A stretch of 64,000 bases of DNA from Alphaproteobacteria bacterium (lineage in GTDB: Bacteria > Pseudomonadota > Alphaproteobacteria > Caulobacterales > Caulobacteraceae), in the NCBI GenBank assembly GCA_018821435.1, contig JAHJME010000031.1, positions 124,001 to 188,000 of the forward strand. The letters are read 5' to 3'. Every line of letters begins with the position of its first letter. Positions within the stretch are counted from its first letter, which is position 1. The notes under the pieces were generated by a model. That model did not search any database. It had not been told where the DNA came from and saw nothing but the letters and a program-made list of their open reading frames with translations. The translations under genes and the position numbers were made by a program. Shown here one piece after another: positions 50,754 to 58,422 of the stretch.

Positions 50754-51139
50754 TAGCGCTTGTCCTTCTTGGATCGATTGCCTTCGACCGATCGGCCGCC
50801 GTCCAGCATCATCTGGGCGTACACGTCCTCGCTGACGCCGCTCATCTCGGCGGCGATCTGGCGGAACGAGAGGCCGTCGGTGGCGGCGATCTTGGCGGTG
50901 AAATAGATGTTGGCGCCCAGCGCGATCATGCCGTTCCAGTCGCGGTCCAGCACCGCCTGCTTCTGGTCCTCGGTCATCTTCCACTGGTCCAGATAGGCGC
51001 GCTCGTCGGCCTTGAACGCCTCGCGGTTGGCGGCCTTCATCAGCGACATGCAGAACTGGTTCAGGTGGAAGCCCAGCCGCGATTGCGCGTGGTTGAACAG
51101 GGTCGTGCCCGGGATGTCGTCGAACGGGTTTTCGGTCAT
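50753..51139 (-). CDS. ligA: Protocatechuate 4,5-dioxygenase alpha subunit-like
   Basis: A 128-residue LigA-family protein, all helical: LGFHLNQFCMSLMKAANREAF, RAYLDQWKMTEDQKQAVLDRDWNGMIALGANIYF. It forms the small subunit that closes the LigB active site. ATG overlaps the upstream ligI TGA (ATGA). Length matches the family. Separate alpha and beta genes point to a protocatechuate enzyme rather than the fused gallate dioxygenases. Confidence 0.93.
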   Translation of the reverse strand: MTENPFDDIPGTTLFNHAQSRLGFHLNQFCMSLMKAANREAFKADERAYLDQWKMTEDQKQAVLDRDWNGMIALGANIYFTAKIAATDGLSFRQIAAEMSGVSEDVYAQMMLDGGRSVEGNRSKKDKR

Positions 51140-52029
51140 GCTTCGGGCCAGTAGAGGCGCATCGGATTGTCCACCAGCAGCTTGCGCTGCAGCTCGGCGG
51201 TCGTCGCGATCCGGGGGATGAAGTCCACCAGCTGCCCTTCGTCCGGCGTGTGGGTCTTCATGTTCGGGTGCGGCCAGTCGGTGCCCCACAGCACGCGGTC
51301 GGGGAACGCCTCGACGACGCGCCGGCCGAAGGGGATCACGTCGGCGTAGAACGGCGGGCCGTCCTTCGACAGCCGCTCGGGGCAGGTGACCTTGCACCAG
51401 ATGTCGTCGCGGGCGCCCATGAAGGCCATGAACCGGTCGAACAGCGGGCTGCCGGCGCCCTGGGCCACGTCCGGGGTGCCCATGTGGTCGACCACCAGCG
51501 GCGCGGGCAGGGCGAGGAAGAAGTCGGCCAGCTCTTCCAGCTCGGCCGCCTCGAAGTAGATGACGATATGCCAGCCCAGCGGAGCGACCCTGGCGGCGAC
51601 CTCGCTAAGCTCGTCGGGGTCCAGCCGGTCCACCAGGCGCTTGACGAAGTTGAACCGCACGCCGCGCACGCCGCCCGCATGCAGCCGCCGGAGTTCCGCG
51701 TCGCCGACGTCGCGCTTCACCGTCGCCACGCCTCGCGCCCGACCGTCGGAATGGGCGATGGCGTCCAACAGGGCGCTGTTGTCGGCGCCGTGGCAGGTGG
51801 CTTGAACGATGACGTTGCGGCTGAAGCCCAGATGGTCGCGCAGCGCCCAGAGCTGGTCCTTGCCTCCGTCGCACGGCGTGTACTTCCGCCCCGGCGCATA
51901 GGGGAACACATCGCCTGGCCCGAACACGTGGCAGTGGGCGTCCACCGCGCCCGGCGGGACCTGGAACGCCGGCTTGGCGGGCGAGGGGTGCCAGACCCGC
52001 CAGCCGGCATCCATCACGAAATCGCTCAT
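51136..52029 (-). CDS. ligI: 2-pyrone-4,6-dicarboxylate hydrolase-like amidohydrolase
   Basis: A 297-residue amidohydrolase-superfamily enzyme. The HxH motif DAHCHVFGPG lies near residue 33, VVDHMGTPD in the middle and VLWGTDWPHPN near residue 250. LigI hydrolyses the lactone 2-pyrone-4,6-dicarboxylate to 4-oxalomesaconate. It is coupled by ATGA overlaps to ligJ upstream and ligA downstream. Confidence 0.9.
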   Translation of the reverse strand: MSDFVMDAGWRVWHPSPAKPAFQVPPGAVDAHCHVFGPGDVFPYAPGRKYTPCDGGKDQLWALRDHLGFSRNVIVQATCHGADNSALLDAIAHSDGRARGVATVKRDVGDAELRRLHAGGVRGVRFNFVKRLVDRLDPDELSEVAARVAPLGWHIVIYFEAAELEELADFFLALPAPLVVDHMGTPDVAQGAGSPLFDRFMAFMGARDDIWCKVTCPERLSKDGPPFYADVIPFGRRVVEAFPDRVLWGTDWPHPNMKTHTPDEGQLVDFIPRIATTAELQRKLLVDNPMRLYWPEA

Positions 52030-53054
52030 CGGCCCTGGCTCTTCAGGATGGCGTCCAGGCGCGGATAGACGCGGCGCGCATTGCCCTCGAACACCTTGGC
52101 CTTGTCGGCGGCGGGGATCGCGAGCGCGTCGACATAGCGCTTGGTGTCGTCGAAGTACTGGCCGGTTTCCGGGTCGATCCCACGCACGGCGCCGACCATC
52201 TCCGAGCCGAACAGGATGTTCTCGATGTCGATCACCTTGAACAGCAGGTCGATGCCCGGCTGGTGGTAGACGCAGGTATCGAAGAACACGTTCCGCATCA
52301 CGTGCTCGCGCAGCGGCGGCTTTTTCAGCATGTCGCCCAGCCCGCGATACCGGCCCCAGTGGTACGGGACCGCCCCGCCACCGTGCGGGATGATGAAGCG
52401 CAGCGTCGGGAAGTCCTTGAACAGGTCGCCCTCCAGGAACTGCATGAAGGCGGTGGTGTCGGCGTTGATGTAGTGCGCGCCGGTGGCATGAAAGTTGTGA
52501 TTGCAGGACCCCGAGACGTGGACCATCGCCGGCACGTCCAGCTCCACCATCTTCTCGAAGAACGGATACCAGGACCGGTCGGTCAGCGGTGCGCTGGTCC
52601 AGTGCCCCCCGGACGGATCGGGGTTCAGGTTGCAACCGATGAAGCCCAGCTCGGTGACGCAGCGCTCCAGCTCGCCGATGGAATTTTCGATCGAGACGCC
52701 CGGCGATTGCGGCAGCTGGCACACCCCGGCGAAGGTCTCGGGGAACAGGTCGACAACCCGCTTGATCAGATCGTTGCAGCGGCGGGTCCAGGCCTGGCTC
52801 ACCGCCTCGTCGCCGATGTGATGGGCCATGGTCGAGGCGCGCGGGCTGAAGATTGTGAAATCGGCGCCGCGTTCCTTGATCAGCCGCAGCTGGTTCGTCT
52901 CGATGGTCTCGGCGATCTCGTCGTCGGAGATGTCGGGATAGGCGGGATCGACGTCGCCGCCCGACTTGAAGGCGTCGGTCTGGGCCTTGCGCCACGCGTC
53001 ATGCGGCGCGGGGGCGGTGGTGTAGTGGCCGTGGCAGTCGATGATCAGGCTCAT
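52026..53054 (-). CDS. ligJ: 4-oxalomesaconate hydratase-like amidohydrolase
   Basis: A 342-residue amidohydrolase with DCHGHY at residues 6-11, the FIIPHGGGAVPYH histidine motif and LFGSEMVGAV near residue 285, typical of LigJ. It hydrates the enol form of 4-oxalomesaconate to 4-carboxy-4-hydroxy-2-oxoadipate. It shares ATGA overlaps with both neighbours in the lig operon. Confidence 0.9.
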   Translation of the reverse strand: MSLIIDCHGHYTTAPAPHDAWRKAQTDAFKSGGDVDPAYPDISDDEIAETIETNQLRLIKERGADFTIFSPRASTMAHHIGDEAVSQAWTRRCNDLIKRVVDLFPETFAGVCQLPQSPGVSIENSIGELERCVTELGFIGCNLNPDPSGGHWTSAPLTDRSWYPFFEKMVELDVPAMVHVSGSCNHNFHATGAHYINADTTAFMQFLEGDLFKDFPTLRFIIPHGGGAVPYHWGRYRGLGDMLKKPPLREHVMRNVFFDTCVYHQPGIDLLFKVIDIENILFGSEMVGAVRGIDPETGQYFDDTKRYVDALAIPAADKAKVFEGNARRVYPRLDAILKSQGR

Positions 53055-53875
53055 GGCGTCTTCTTGTTGATGGCGTCCAGCATGGCGGCGAGGTCGGGGG
53101 ACAAGGCGGCCTTGTGCGCGGCGGCCCAGTCCTGGCGTTCGGCGATGGCCCGGCTCATCAGGCCCGCGACCCCGGCCTCCTCGACCGTACGAGCCGCCTC
53201 GCGCATCTCCTCGGCGCGGCGGGTCCCGTGCTCCAGGCTGCGCGAGATCATGTACTGGGCGGTCCGGGTCCAGTCCGGCAGCGGTAACAGGTCGGACAGC
53301 GAGTCCAGCACCACCTGTTCGACGCCGTAGTGGCGCGCGGCCAGCAGGCTTTCGGTCAGCAGCGCCTCGACGCCCTTGATCATCACCGACCGGCACAGCT
53401 TGGTCGCCGCCGCCTGGCCGACGATTTCGGAATAGGCGGTGGCCCCGGTGAACCCCAGGCCGTCCATGGCGACCAGGAAGTCATGCGCATGCGGCCCGCC
53501 CAGCAGCATCGGCGAGGCGATCCGCTTCGGCCCGATCGGGCTCATCACGGCGGCCTCGACATAGCGACCGCCCGCCGCCGCGATGGCGCCCGCGGACGCG
53601 ACCTTATGGCCGGGCGAACAGGAGTTGAGGTCGAGGAAGAATGCGTCCTTCAACGGTCCCACGGACTGCGCCGCCGCCAGATCCTGGTCGGCGGTGACGG
53701 CGCTGACGATCAGATCGGCGCCCTGCACCGCGTCCGGCGCGCTGGCTGCGGCGCGCACATTTGGATGGCCGGGCGTGACGGCGATGTCCCACGCCGAGAG
53801 CTCCGCCTTGCCGGTGAGATCCTGCGCGAGCGTCCGCCCGACCTCGCCGAACCCGATCAGCGCGATCCTCATCAT
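53051..53875 (-). CDS. DUF1932 NAD(P)-dependent oxidoreductase (6-phosphogluconate dehydrogenase-like)
   Basis: A 274-residue protein with an N-terminal Rossmann motif IALIGFGEVGRTLA and a C-terminal DUF1932 helical domain (AATKLCRSVMIKGVEALLTESLLAA). Similar proteins act as beta-hydroxyacid dehydrogenases. It occupies the place in the operon where a semialdehyde dehydrogenase (LigC) would be expected. ATG 53875 overlaps the PrpF-family TGA. Substrate unknown; LigC-like function is inference. Confidence 0.88.
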   Translation of the reverse strand: MMRIALIGFGEVGRTLAQDLTGKAELSAWDIAVTPGHPNVRAAASAPDAVQGADLIVSAVTADQDLAAAQSVGPLKDAFFLDLNSCSPGHKVASAGAIAAAGGRYVEAAVMSPIGPKRIASPMLLGGPHAHDFLVAMDGLGFTGATAYSEIVGQAAATKLCRSVMIKGVEALLTESLLAARHYGVEQVVLDSLSDLLPLPDWTRTAQYMISRSLEHGTRRAEEMREAARTVEEAGVAGLMSRAIAERQDWAAAHKAALSPDLAAMLDAINKKTP

Positions 53876-54957
53876 GCCCCGCCCCACAGACTGGCCGGCA
53901 CATAGACCTCGCCGCGCATCAGGCGGCGGCAGGTGCGCAACAGCGCCGAGCGGCGCACAGTCACCGCGCCGCCCTCGATCGTCACGTCCATGGCCACGGT
54001 GAAGAAGCCGGTGGGGTGCTCGACCTCCAACGACTGGGGATCGGTCACGGTGGCCACGCCAGCCGCCACCGAGCCAGGTGTCACGCAGGCCGTCGCGACA
54101 CTGACCGCGCCGAAGACGCCGATCGCCTCATGCACCCGATGCGGGATGAAGTTTCGGGTGCAGATCGCGCCGCCGTGCTGGGCGGGGGCGACCAGGCACA
54201 TCTTCGGCACCGTCTTCTTCGCCACGTCGCCCAGGTTCATGCGCGGGCCGATCTCCAGCCGGATCGCCTCGATCCGGGCTTTCAGGTCGGTGTCGGCTTC
54301 CAGCTCCTCCGGCGTCTCGTAACCCGTCTTGTCGAAGTCGCCGGCGCGCATCACCACGACGGGCATGCCGTTGTCGATGGCGGTGAGTTCGATGCCCTGA
54401 ACCACATCACGGGCGTTACCCGTCGGCAGCAACGCGCCACAGGTCGAGCCGGCCACGTCCAGGAAGTCGATGGGGACCGGCGCGGCCGTCCCCGGCACGC
54501 CGTCGATCCGTGCGTCGCCGTCGTAGCGAACCTTGCCGCCGGGGGTCTGGATCGCGGCGACCGCCAGGCTCTTGGTGTTGAGCATGTTGATGCGGACGTG
54601 GGTCACCCCGTCCTCGGCCGCGAACAGGCCCGCCTCGATGGCGAAGGGGCCGACGCCGGCCAGCAGGTTGCCGCAGTTCTGGCCCGCGTCGATCCGCGCC
54701 TCGTCCACCACCGCCTGCAGGAACAGGTAGTCCACGTCGGCGTCCGGATGGGTGGACGGTCCGACCACGGCGATCTTGCTGGTCAGCGGGTGCGCGCCGC
54801 CCATCCCGTCGATCTGCCGCGCGTCCGGCGAGCCCATGGCCGCCAGCAGCACCGCGTCGCGCGTGGCGATGTCGGCGGGCAGGTCGCGGCTGAGGAAATA
54901 CAGGCCCTTGGAGGTGCCGCCGCGCATCACCGTGCAGGGTATGGCCGTCTGGGCCAT
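53872..54957 (-). CDS. ligU: 4-oxalomesaconate tautomerase-like (PrpF family)
   Basis: A 361-residue PrpF-fold protein: IPCTVMRGGTSKGLYF at the N-terminus, DAGQNCGNLLAGVGPFAIE near residue 90, and GGAICTRNFIPHRVHEAIGVFGAVSVATACVTP near residue 265. LigU/GalD isomerise 4-oxalomesaconate keto and enol or double-bond isomers. The ATG shares a base with the ligK TGA. 2-methylaconitate isomerase PrpF is an alternative family member, but context favours LigU. Confidence 0.9.
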   Translation of the reverse strand: MAQTAIPCTVMRGGTSKGLYFLSRDLPADIATRDAVLLAAMGSPDARQIDGMGGAHPLTSKIAVVGPSTHPDADVDYLFLQAVVDEARIDAGQNCGNLLAGVGPFAIEAGLFAAEDGVTHVRINMLNTKSLAVAAIQTPGGKVRYDGDARIDGVPGTAAPVPIDFLDVAGSTCGALLPTGNARDVVQGIELTAIDNGMPVVVMRAGDFDKTGYETPEELEADTDLKARIEAIRLEIGPRMNLGDVAKKTVPKMCLVAPAQHGGAICTRNFIPHRVHEAIGVFGAVSVATACVTPGSVAAGVATVTDPQSLEVEHPTGFFTVAMDVTIEGGAVTVRRSALLRTCRRLMRGEVYVPASLWGGA

Positions 54958-55640
54958 CAGGGCGCCTCGTCCACGTAGCGCAGGCCCTTCTCGGCCAGTC
55001 GCTCGCGCATCTTGTAGAGGTCCAGGCCCAGCACGCCGGCCTCGAACTGTGCGCGCTTGTCGATCTCATTGGCCTCGCGCTTGCGCGCGGCGTTGGCCAC
55101 GGCCGGCGCCTCGGCGTGGCGCACGACGCAGACCCCGTCGTCGTCCGCCACGATCACGTCGCCGGGATTGATCAGGGCGCCGCCACAGACCAGCGGCAGG
55201 TTCACATTGCCCAGGGTCTCCTTCACGCACCCCTGCGCGAACACCGCCTTGGACCAGACCGGAAAGCCCATCTGCGTCAGCACCGCGATGTCGCGGACGC
55301 CGGCGTCGATGATCAGCCCCCGCACGCCCCGCGCCTTCAACGACGTCGCCAGCAGGTCGCCGAAATAGCCGTCCTCGCAGGGGCTGGTCGGCGCCACCAC
55401 CAGAACGTCGCCCGGCCGGCACTGCTCGGCCGCCACATGGATCATCCAGTTGTCGCCGGGCGCCACCTCGCAAGTCACCGCCGAGCCGGCGACGCCGCAG
55501 GGCCGGTAGATCGGCCGCAGATAGCTGGCCAACAGGCCCTTGCGCCCTTGCGCCTCATGCACGGTGGCCACGCCGAACGCGGCCAGCGCATCGATGACGC
55601 CGTCCTCGGCGCGGGGAATATTACGGACGACGAGGCTCAT
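54957..55640 (-). CDS. ligK: 4-carboxy-4-hydroxy-2-oxoadipate aldolase-like (RraA family)
   Basis: A 227-residue RraA-fold aldolase with RGLIIDAGVRDIAVL (R-D metal/substrate motif) and IVADDDGVCVV. LigK splits 4-carboxy-4-hydroxy-2-oxoadipate into pyruvate and oxaloacetate, the final step of 4,5-cleavage. It is the first gene of the seven-gene lig operon; GGAG lies 9 nt before ATG 55640, and the motif A operator lies 30 nt upstream. RNase E regulator RraA is excluded by context. Confidence 0.92.
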   Translation of the reverse strand: MSLVVRNIPRAEDGVIDALAAFGVATVHEAQGRKGLLASYLRPIYRPCGVAGSAVTCEVAPGDNWMIHVAAEQCRPGDVLVVAPTSPCEDGYFGDLLATSLKARGVRGLIIDAGVRDIAVLTQMGFPVWSKAVFAQGCVKETLGNVNLPLVCGGALINPGDVIVADDDGVCVVRHAEAPAVANAARKREANEIDKRAQFEAGVLGLDLYKMRERLAEKGLRYVDEAP

Positions 55641-55669
55641 GCCGGCGGCTCCAGGTGGCTCCGCCCAAT

Positions 55670-55685
55670 AATGAGGTATCTAAGT
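55670..55685. promoter_or_regulatory. Motif A operator copy 8
   Basis: AATGAGGTATCTAAGT, with a perfect right half CTAAGT and a degenerate left half. It lies 30 nt upstream of ligK and would place the lig operon in the same regulon as the phthalate-type genes. Confidence 0.55.
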
Positions 55686-55720
55686 ATTATCCGCTAGACC
55701 CGGCGCGGTTCATTGCGGCG

Positions 55721-55797
55721 TGGCGGCCTCGGAGGGACTCGAACCCCCGACCTTGGCTTTAGGAAAGCCCTGCTCTATCCGGCTGAGCTACGAGGCC
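55721..55797 (-). tRNA. tRNA-Arg (anticodon CCT)
   Basis: On the minus strand a cloverleaf is clear: acceptor GGCCTCG pairs with CGAGGCC, D-stem GCTC/GAGC, anticodon loop TTCCTAA with CCT at 34-36, and T-loop TTCGAGT between GGGGG and CCCTC. The CCA end is encoded. The anticodon stem has four good pairs plus a G-A at position 27-43. It decodes AGG, a rare arginine codon here. Its 3' end faces the catabolic region. Confidence 0.95.
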
Positions 55798-55950
55798 ACG
55801 CTGGCAGGGACGTCGCCGGCGGCTTGGATCCTTTGGCGCCACGGCGCGGCTGGATCGCAAGACATGCCGAGCGGGCCGTCTGAGCGGTCCCTCCGATGCC
55901 ACGAACGGGGTCGGGCGCCAACCCGCCTGGGGCTCTGGCCCCGCCTAATC

Positions 55951-56757
55951 TCAGAGGCTGGTGCGGAACGGCGAGGTCCAGTTGTCGGGGTCGATGAGGG
56001 TCAGCTGGAGGACCTGCAGGTTACGCTCGGTGGGGATGCAGACCATGTTCAGCGACCCGATCCGGCCGAAGATGTCTTCCTGCGTCCCGTTGAAATTGTC
56101 GGCACTGAACAGGCCGGGCGTATGCCAATAGAGATGGTAGCCCATCCCGGCGATCAGCGAGATCACCTCCTGCTGCTGCGCCTCGCGGTCGTTCTCGATG
56201 TAGATGACGGGACGGCAGCGCGCGATCGTCTCCCGCGCCCCGCGCAGGACCTGGGGCTCGAACCCCTCGACGTCGATCTTCAGCAGGCCACAGGTCGCCA
56301 GGTCCAATGCGTCCAGCGGGCGGACCCGCACCTTCACGCCCGGCGCCTCGGTCGGCTGGAGCGAGACGCCGCCGAAATTCCCGCGGCCGGCGTAGTTCAT
56401 CGGCGGCACCACGGCCTCGCCTTCGGTCTCGCCGCAGCCCTCCGGGTAGGCCAGGGCGTTGCCGATGTCGTTCAGGGCCAGGTTCGCGCAGAGGATCTGG
56501 AAGATCCGGGGCTGGGGCTCGAAGGCGTAGAACGGGCCGGGCGCGCAGGCGCGCGCCATGTCGACGCTATGGGCGCCGATGTTGGCGCCGACCTCGACCA
56601 CGGTCATGCCGGGACGGATCAGCTGCTTCAGCAGCAGCCACTCGCCGGGGCAGTACTCGCCGTACACCTCCAGCGAGCGCGTGATGTAGACGTCGCTCTT
56701 CAGCGACAGCATCTGGCCCGAGCGGGTCGTGTAGAGTTGAACGGCGGAATCGCTCAT
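55951..56757 (-). CDS. FkbM family methyltransferase
   Basis: A 268-residue SAM-dependent methyltransferase: VVEVGANIGAHSVDMA (SAM loop) near residue 55 and LLKIDVEGFEPQVLRGA (FkbM signature) near residue 150. Family members O-methylate sugars or secondary metabolites. ATG 56757 is chosen; ATG 56775 and 56769 are alternatives. It is separated from the lig operon by the tRNA and probably belongs to the chromosomal core. The substrate is unknown. Confidence 0.9.
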   Translation of the reverse strand: MSDSAVQLYTTRSGQMLSLKSDVYITRSLEVYGEYCPGEWLLLKQLIRPGMTVVEVGANIGAHSVDMARACAPGPFYAFEPQPRIFQILCANLALNDIGNALAYPEGCGETEGEAVVPPMNYAGRGNFGGVSLQPTEAPGVKVRVRPLDALDLATCGLLKIDVEGFEPQVLRGARETIARCRPVIYIENDREAQQQEVISLIAGMGYHLYWHTPGLFSADNFNGTQEDIFGRIGSLNMVCIPTERNLQVLQLTLIDPDNWTSPFRTSL

Positions 56758-56810
56758 GTCGCTACCCATAGCCATGCGCCATCGGCGTGGCTATCGGCGC
56801 CGGCCGGCGC

Positions 56811-56842
56811 AAACGAAAACGCCCGGCGGTGAGGCCGGGCGT
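56811..56842 (-). terminator. Intrinsic terminator of carD
   Basis: On the minus strand a perfect 9-bp GC-rich stem (ACGCCCGGC, 6-nt loop, GCCGGGCGT) is followed by TTTCGTTT. It lies 27 nt downstream of the carD stop. Confidence 0.9.
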
Positions 56843-56868
56843 CTCGTGTTCGGGGTCGTGGACGTCGA

Positions 56869-57384
56869 TCAGGCCGCGGCGGCCTGGACCTTCACCAGCG
56901 ACTTGTTCAGCATGGCGATGGCGGCGTCGCGGTCGATCTGTTCGATCGCGGCGACTTCACGGGCCATGCGGTCCAGGGCGCTCTCGTACAGCTGGCGCTC
57001 GGAATAGGATTGTTCCGGCTGGTTCTCGGCGCGGTGCAGGTCGCGCACGACCTCGGCGATCGAGATCAGGTCGCCCGAGTTGATCTTGGCTTCGTATTCC
57101 TGGGCGCGACGCGACCACATGGTGCGCTTCACGCGGGCGCGGCCCTTCAGGGTGGTCAGCGCCTTGGAGACCACGCCGGTCTCCGCCAGCGAGCGCAGGC
57201 CGGCGGTCTTGGCCTTGGCGGTGGGAACGCGCAGCGTCATCTTCTCGTGGTCGAAGGTGATGACATAGACCTCAAGCTTCAGACCGGCGACTTCCTGGGT
57301 TTCGATCCCTTGCACCTGACCCACGCCGTGGGCCGGATAGACGACGTGATCGCCAACCGAGAATTCGTGACCGCTCTTGCTCAT
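56869..57384 (-). CDS. carD: CarD/CdnL family RNA polymerase-binding regulator
   Basis: A 171-residue protein. The N-terminal RNA-polymerase-interacting domain reads FSVGDHVVYPAHGVGQVQGIE, and the C-terminal helical DNA-binding part carries RVKRTMWSRRAQEYEAKINSGDLISIAEVVRDLHR. CdnL stabilises open promoter complexes and supports rRNA and growth genes in Caulobacter (known for the family). A strong terminator follows. The 290-nt gap upstream of it towards the ferredoxin gene holds its promoter but no other gene I can see. Confidence 0.96.
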   Translation of the reverse strand: MSKSGHEFSVGDHVVYPAHGVGQVQGIETQEVAGLKLEVYVITFDHEKMTLRVPTAKAKTAGLRSLAETGVVSKALTTLKGRARVKRTMWSRRAQEYEAKINSGDLISIAEVVRDLHRAENQPEQSYSERQLYESALDRMAREVAAIEQIDRDAAIAMLNKSLVKVQAAAA

Positions 57385-57674
57385 CGAGATACCTCTCTAT
57401 CCGTCCGCGTCGCCGCGGCGCATGCGTCACGCCCCTGAAAAAGCGAAATAGCCACCCCCTCCGCGGGAAGGGTCGCGGCGGCTCATCACTCTGAAATCGG
57501 AAGCGGACCTCTTAAAGACACCCTTCGCCCGTACCGACGAATCTGCCGGTCGGCTGTTCTTGCTACAGACCGACGCGGGCGAAGCCTTCGTGTCGTGTCA
57601 CAGGGACATTAACACAAAAACCAGCCGAATGAAAGGGTTGCGCCGACCCCGCTCGGGGGGCGCCAAGGCCGTGT

Positions 57675-58016
57675 TTAGGACCCGCGGCCGGGCTTCTCGG
57701 AAAAGTATTTCTCGAACTTGCCCGTCTCGCGCTCGAAAGCTTCCTTGTCCTCGGGCGCCTCGCCCTTGACCGTGATGTTCGGCCACACGCGCGAGTATTC
57801 GGAGTTGATGCGCAGCCACTTGCCGTCCGCATCGTCCTCGGTGTCGGGCTTGATGGCGTCCACCGGGCACTCCGGCTCGCAGACGCCGCAGTCGATGCAC
57901 TCGTCCGGATTGATCGCCAGGAAGTTCTCGCCCTCGTAGAAGCAGTCGACGGGGCACACCTCCACGCAGTCCATGAACTTACATTTGATGCAGGGATCCA
58001 TCACGATGTAGGTCAT
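57675..58016 (-). CDS. fdxA: 7Fe ferredoxin (FdxA-like)
   Basis: A 113-residue ferredoxin with two cluster motifs: CIKCKFMDCVEVCPVDCF and CIDCGVCEPECPVDAI. The pattern gives one [3Fe-4S] and one [4Fe-4S] cluster, as in alphaproteobacterial FdxA, with the usual C-terminal extension ending in a charged helix. ATG 58016 starts MTYIVMDPC, the conserved N-terminus. Electron carrier of general metabolism. Confidence 0.96.
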   Translation of the reverse strand: MTYIVMDPCIKCKFMDCVEVCPVDCFYEGENFLAINPDECIDCGVCEPECPVDAIKPDTEDDADGKWLRINSEYSRVWPNITVKGEAPEDKEAFERETGKFEKYFSEKPGRGS

Positions 58017-58134
58017 GGCGAGGGCTTCTAGACTCCGGCGGCGGTCCCGAGGTTCGGGGCGCCGGTTTTTCACGGTCGCGCCCTCTCTTGTCAATGCGAC
58101 GGATGCCCAGGATTTCTGCAAGCCTGGATAGGGG

Positions 58135-58422
58135 TTAGGCCGCGTCCAGCGTCGAGTAGAGCGCGCGCGCCTCTTCCGCCGGCCCGCGGCGGTCGCCCAT
58201 CGCGACCACCACGATGGTGATCAGCCGGCCGCCCAGGGCGAAGACCAGCTGGTCGCCGACCTTGATCGGCCGGGCGGCCTTGTCCAGGCGGTGCTCGAGG
58301 CCGGAGCGGGTCAGGCGCACGCGGCGGCCCTCGACGAACTTCGCCGCCATCGCCCGGGTCTTGAAGAACCGCGCGCGCCAGAGCCAGACGTCGGCCCGGC
58401 AGGCGTCGACCTCGCCGCTCAA
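58135..58422 (-). CDS. S4-domain RNA-binding protein (Hsp15-like)
   Basis: A 95-residue protein with the S4 fold: CRADVWLWRARFFKTRAMAAKFVEGRRVRL and KVGDQLVFALGGRLITIVVVAMGDRRGPAEEARALY. Hsp15 proteins bind stalled large ribosomal subunits with nascent chains. The start is TTG 58422, whose TTGA overlaps the helicase stop, so translation is coupled. Start confidence moderate. Confidence 0.88.
   Translation of the reverse strand: MSGEVDACRADVWLWRARFFKTRAMAAKFVEGRRVRLTRSGLEHRLDKAARPIKVGDQLVFALGGRLITIVVVAMGDRRGPAEEARALYSTLDAA

Noticed and set aside
55720..56832. A plus-strand open frame of 370 codons running over the tRNA and the FkbM gene
   Set aside because: Its first 30 codons are the antisense of the tRNA and the rest is antisense to the methyltransferase; this is a well-known annotation artefact.
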